From: Paludibacterium denitrificans | GTDB taxonomy: Bacteria; Pseudomonadota; Gammaproteobacteria; Burkholderiales; Chromobacteriaceae | Direction of reading: 5' to 3' | DNA: 64,000 nt | Assembly (NCBI RefSeq): GCF_009707705.1 | Contig: NZ_WLYX01000001.1 | Span: 310,001 to 374,000, forward strand | In this document: positions 61,181 to 64,000 of the stretch, piece by piece | Position numbering within the stretch: position 1 is the stretch's first letter | Layout of the letters: each line of letters begins with the position of its first letter | Notes under the pieces: generated by a model | Seen by the model: only the letters and a program-made list of their open reading frames with translations | The model's database searches: none | What the model was told of the DNA's origin: nothing | Made by a program: the position numbers and the translations under genes

Positions 61181-61775
61181 GGCGTCTCCGATGCTTGAGT
61201 GTGAAACGTGATCAGGCTGTCAAACTTCGCTTCCAGCGCGCCGCACCAGGCACCGTAATCACTGGCGTGAGCCAGGATGTCTTCTGGTGATAACCCGGCA
61301 CCGGGGCTGCTTGATCGGCTTTTGCAGCATCTCCGGGCTGGGTTTCGGGCAGACTCGGATCACCTGCGGTTCCGTAGCCGAGTTCGGCTTGGTAGAGGCG
61401 CAGGCTGACAGGGCCAAGGCCAGTCCAATGCTGACCATCCATGCGTATCGCATCGGGAATCCTTTGCTTGATTTGTTGCTGTTTGGCTTTGAGCTGGCTT
61501 TCTGTGGCCAGCAAGGTGACGCCTAACTGGTGAGCCAGCTGGGCGTACTTCTGGGTATCGGAAGCCGCCTTGGCCAGTTCGCGGGATTTGGCCTCAGCCG
61601 TCTGGCGCAAGGTCGACTCGTAATCCGCCTTTTGCTTGTCCAGCTTGTCTTGCCAGTCAGGCGCCGCCGCTTGATAACCGGTGTGGTAGATGCCATAGCC
61701 GACACCAGCGAGAACGGTGACGATGGCCAGCGGTTTGACCCACCACGGCAGCAGGGAAATGGAAGGAAGATTCAT
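61177..61775 (-). CDS. i-spanin (Rz-like), frame broken
   Basis: About 199 residues. N-terminal membrane anchor (WWVKPLAIVTVLAGVGYGIYHTGY) then a coiled-coil periplasmic part (DKLDKQKADYESTLRQTAEAKSRELAKA). A break at 61303 (CCTGGG read as CCGGG) gives the typical Rz tail EDILAHASDYGAWCGALEAKFDSL. It fuses inner and outer membranes during lysis. Confidence 0.85.
61259..61453 (-). CDS. o-spanin (Rz1-like) lipoprotein nested in Rz
   Basis: 64 residues in another frame within the i-spanin gene. Signal peptide with lipobox ALSACAS; then a Pro-rich region. Nested lipoprotein frames are the normal Rz1 arrangement. The true C-terminus may differ because the region holds a sequence error at 61303. 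Confidence 0.75.
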   Translation of the reverse strand: MRYAWMVSIGLALALSACASTKPNSATEPQVIRVCPKPSPEMLQKPIKQPRCRVITRRHPGSRQ

Positions 61776-62041
61776 GCTGTCTGGTCCTTGTCGTCGGCTT
61801 GCAGGTCGGCCAGCAATTGCCGCGTCGCTTACTGATGCACCACACGGCTCACGGCAGACAGAAAGCCAAACACCGTCGACAGGACAGCAAACGGCATTGG
61901 GGGTAACGCGGCCTGCCAAACCGGCAGCAGATCGGTGCCGGTTTGCAGCAACGCGGAGACCAAAGCACACACAGCGGACAGCAGCGCAAAGCGGATGGAC
62001 CACAGGCGGTGCCAGACCGGGGCGATTGGATCGAAGCGCAT
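61772..62041 (-). CDS. Holin, frame broken
   Basis: About 89 residues. Two membrane segments (LWSIRFALLSAVCALVSALL and PFAVLSTVFGFLSAVSRVV) and a charged tail. A stop at 61828 (CCAGC read as TAAGC) hides PATRQLLADLQADDKDQTA. The start overlaps the amidase stop (TAATG) and the stop overlaps Rz (ATGA). Confidence 0.75.
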
Positions 62042-62565
62042 TACACGCCCCCCAAAATCTTGCCGGACAGCGGCTTCATTCCACCTTTAAGCCACTCTGC
62101 GACGTTGAAGCCGGGGCAGGTCTTCAGCCACTCAGTCGGTTCGATGATCCCGTCGTGATTTTTATCGGGCGACAGGTCACGGTGACCAACAATGCGCGCG
62201 GCCGGATACTTCGCCGCCAGCGCTTTGATCAGGCTGGTCAACGCTTGCCATTGCAGCAACGTGAATTGGTCAGTGCCGACCATGCAGACGCCGATGGAGT
62301 TGGCGTTGAAACCGGAGACATGGGCACCGACTTCATCCAGACCACGGCCGGTAGATTTGCTGCCATCGGTATCCAGCACAAAGTGATAGCCGATGGACTT
62401 TAAAGTAGGGTTAAACGCAGCGACAGCGGCTTACTGACGGTGGAAACCACGGGTACTGTGCCAAACGTCAATGGTGGCGGCGGCCGTCTGGCCATTCTTG
62501 GCCAGCTGCTTGCCATTCGGGCTGGCCGAGCAGTGAATGACGATCAAGTTGATAGCGCGGGGCAT
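62041..62565 (-). CDS. Endolysin, N-acetylmuramoyl-L-alanine amidase, frame broken
   Basis: About 175 residues. Amidase_2 fold: zinc ligands in VIHCSAS, GYHFVLDTDG and the late GHRDLSPDKN...TCPGF. A break at 62432 (CCAGC read as TAAGC). GAGGAGG ribosome site inside a hairpin (CCTCATG/CATGAGG). A late-promoter-like element lies 62 nt upstream. Confidence 0.88.
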
Positions 62566-62627
62566 CATGCCTCCTCATGCTGAAAACATGAGGGCTATCG
62601 TAGGGATTCAGGCGGGACGGACGGATT

Positions 62628-62645
62628 GGGAAGGAGTTCGGTAAA
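62628..62645 (-). promoter_or_regulatory. Late-promoter-like element, copy 4
   Basis: GGGAAGGAGTTCGGTAAA, just downstream of a minus-strand terminator and upstream of the endolysin, as Mu's Plys. Confidence 0.55.
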
Positions 62646-62648
62646 AAC

Positions 62649-62674
62649 AAAACCCCGCTGGGTAGCGGGGTTTG
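62649..62674 (-). terminator. Terminator before the lysis operon
   Basis: AAACCCCGCT/AGCGGGGTTT stem with a short loop, followed on the minus strand by TTTTGTTTTT. It ends the upstream gene unit (62681-63046). Confidence 0.85.
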
Positions 62675-62680
62675 AGTCGG

Positions 62681-63046
62681 TTACTTACAAAGGCTTTGTG
62701 CTAGATCGAAAAGCGGAGCGAGTGGCTTCTTATTTGGTCCGCCGTCAGTGCTATTCGATCCATTCGACGCAACAATCGGATCAATGCTTCCATACTGCGA
62801 GATGGCAAACCCGTTGATCCCCCATTTTTTACCAGAGTCATCCGTGAAGACCAGCGTATCGCCGCCGCGTTCGCACGATACCCATCCATGATCAACAGTG
62901 AGGGGCCATTGGCTACCCATTTTTGCGGCAGATACCTCAGCGCTATTCACCTGTTCAGATGATTCATGTGCTGAGGATGTAGATGAAGAAGAAAGACTTC
63001 TAGCACACGACTTAAACGCCGTCAGACATACCAATCCAAGAATCAC
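62681..63046 (-). CDS. DUF2511-like exported protein
   Basis: About 121 residues. Hydrophobic N-terminus (VILGLVCLTAFKSCA) suggests export; the rest, WPLTVDHGWVSCERGGDTLVFTDDSGKKWGINGFA, matches the YebY/DUF2511 pattern with a pair of cysteines. The start is unclear: no ribosome site precedes the GTG at 63046, and AAGGAG lies 30 nt further upstream before another frame. It may be a moron gene. Confidence 0.6.
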   Translation of the reverse strand: MILGLVCLTAFKSCARSLSSSSTSSAHESSEQVNSAEVSAAKMGSQWPLTVDHGWVSCERGGDTLVFTDDSGKKWGINGFAISQYGSIDPIVASNGSNSTDGGPNKKPLAPLFDLAQSLCK

Positions 63047-63098
63047 GACAATAATTAAACGTACACCGGGCTCAAAATATTCTCCTTACCAGCACCTA

Positions 63099-63554
63099 TC
63101 AGAAAAGCTGACCTTGGGGGACGTTCTCAGGAAGCAGCTCGTCGGCCTTGCTCAAAATCTCTTCGATCCGGCGGTCACACAGTTTGAACTTTGGCACCAG
63201 TATATTATTGACAGTGGCATTATGTCCCAGCTCCCGGCAGTGTCTGTCATAGTCTGCCCGGATCTCTGCATCACGTAGCGCCCGCAACGCGGCGGCGCAT
63301 TTCGGTACGTATAACCGCGTGTTCCCGTAGTGTTTGGTCAGTGTTCGGGCTGCATCCACTCCCACCACCTCAGCCAGCGCCGAAAAATACTGGCCTTCCT
63401 GCCGGGCGGTTTTAGGAATGGGGAAATGGGTGCCACCCAGCAGGTCGACCAGCTTCATCGTCATGGGCAGGCTGATCAGCCGCACCAACTCGCGGGCGTT
63501 TTCCGGTAGCAGGTGCTGGGCACGTAGAATCGCGTCCTCTCTTACTTTTCCCAT
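63099..63554 (-). CDS. mor: Mor transcription activator family protein
   Basis: 151 residues. ELVRLISLPMTMKLVDLLGGTHFPIPK start and a C-terminal helix-turn-helix (VNNILVPKFKLCDRRIEEIL) fit Mor, Mu's activator of middle transcription. The product would switch on the middle or late promoters of this prophage. It overlaps gemA by 13 bp. Confidence 0.85.
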   Translation of the reverse strand: MGKVREDAILRAQHLLPENARELVRLISLPMTMKLVDLLGGTHFPIPKTARQEGQYFSALAEVVGVDAARTLTKHYGNTRLYVPKCAAALRALRDAEIRADYDRHCRELGHNATVNNILVPKFKLCDRRIEEILSKADELLPENVPQGQLF

Positions 63555-63973
63555 GCTTCAGTCCCTTTCCCATGGCGGCGGGCATCGATTTCCAGCCCGA
63601 TCATTAACCGGCGCAGCTGGTCATCATCCAGCCATGCCACCTTCTCAACCTTGAACATGCGGAGCGCCATTCCATCGGCGTAGTCCCATGGCCGTTTCTG
63701 GTCAGCCAGCAGCGCTTCAACCTTGGCCATGTAGCGCTTGCGGTCATCTTGGGGATTAGGGCGTTTACCGATGTTTCGCACTGTCTTTTGCACAAAGCCA
63801 AGGCGCTTCATTTCGGCCAGTACGTCATCCAGTTGCTGCAAGGTCAGCTTGGTGCTGCTGGTCTTGCCTTCGGCCAGACGGGCGAGCATGGCCCGATAGC
63901 TGTCATCCGCCATCTGCAGCTGCTGCTTGGCGATATGAATCTTGGAGATCATCGCCTTGCGTCGGTCTGTCAT
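63542..63973 (-). CDS. gemA: GemA-like regulatory protein (DUF1018)
   Basis: 143 residues, AGGAGAAG ribosome site. MTDRRKAMISKIHIAKQQLQMADDSYRAMLARLAEGKTSSTKLTLQQLDDVLAEMKRLGF is the DUF1018 signature. In Mu, GemA modulates host gene expression. It is the leftmost early gene in this window. Confidence 0.88.
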   Translation of the reverse strand: MTDRRKAMISKIHIAKQQLQMADDSYRAMLARLAEGKTSSTKLTLQQLDDVLAEMKRLGFVQKTVRNIGKRPNPQDDRKRYMAKVEALLADQKRPWDYADGMALRMFKVEKVAWLDDDQLRRLMIGLEIDARRHGKGTEAWEK

Positions 63974-64000
63974 TATTCTTCTCCTGGTCAGACTCAATGC

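Larger units (their letters stand above)
34137..64000. mobile_element. Transposable Mu-like prophage with siphovirus tail, right part
   Basis: Mu-type early-middle genes (GemA, Mor), Mu head genes (DUF3486, large terminase, DUF935 portal, MuF protein, I-like protease, T-like capsid, gp36, gp37, DUF2635) and Com are in Mu order. There are no sheath or contractile baseplate genes; instead a tube-like protein, a 1,320-residue tape measure and tail-tip genes follow, as in B3/D3112-type transposable siphophages. The repressor and transposase genes must lie to the right of the window. It interrupts a GGDEF-EAL gene. Confidence 0.93.

Noticed and set aside
51484-63890. TTCGGCCAG-type sequences in the prophage as copies of the host 10-mer
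   Set aside because: They differ at the last two positions, lack the extended AACC part and occur at a frequency expected from codon use.

Overview
The window reads as the chromosome of a betaproteobacterium of the Neisseriales, most likely Chromobacteriaceae. This is an inference from gene content and order (pcnB-folK-deoxynucleoside kinase-panB-panC-panD, a yjcH-actP-acs acetate operon, an Rnf-type ferredoxin subunit beside nth). No rRNA, tRNA or CRISPR array was found.

Bases 1 to about 34,136 are host chromosome. In order they carry the end of lpxH, a lactate permease, selO, a phasin-like gene, a LysR regulator divergent from the acetate uptake and activation operon, rnfB and nth, a Do-like periplasmic protease, a glutamine amidotransferase, rraA, the pantothenate/folate/poly(A) polymerase cluster on the minus strand, a tandem pseudoknot RNA element ahead of a small orphan gene, a MATE exporter, murB, a HAD hydrolase, two small membrane protein genes, nadC convergent with a Nudix gene, a UPF0126 membrane protein, rho, trxA, fabI, a cell-wall module (two L,D-transpeptidases and a Lys-ended alanine-zipper lipoprotein), a DyP peroxidase and the 3' part of a GGDEF-EAL gene.

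Bases about 34,137 to 64,000 are the right part of a transposable (Mu-like) prophage with a siphovirus-type tail, running off the right edge. Transcription is almost all minus strand: gemA, mor, lysis genes, small regulators, terminase, portal, MuF protein, protease, capsid, com with an adenine methyltransferase, head completion, tail tube, tape measure and tail tip/fibre genes. The prophage has interrupted the GGDEF-EAL gene. Its end carries TTTGCAC boxes 22 bp apart. Four copies of a GGGAAGGGGTTCGGTWA element lie just upstream of lysis, protease, head-completion and tail-fibre genes and look like the late promoters.

Three features stand out. First, a 10-mer (TTCGGCCAAC and its complement) occurs 21 times in the 34 kb of host DNA and not once in the 30 kb of prophage, behaving like a DNA uptake sequence. 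Second, two adjacent H-type pseudoknots with covarying helices resemble SAM-II riboswitches. Third, a small prophage gene in the lysis-terminase interval resembles Acb2/Tad1 anti-defence sponges.

Many genes, including essential ones (rho, fabI, murB, nadC, acs), appear broken. The breaks are concentrated at CCTGG (usually read as CCGG) and GCTGGC/GCCAGC (read as GCTTAAGC, GCTTAGC and similar). I treat them as sequencing or base-calling artefacts, give each gene its full reconstructed extent, and note the break positions.
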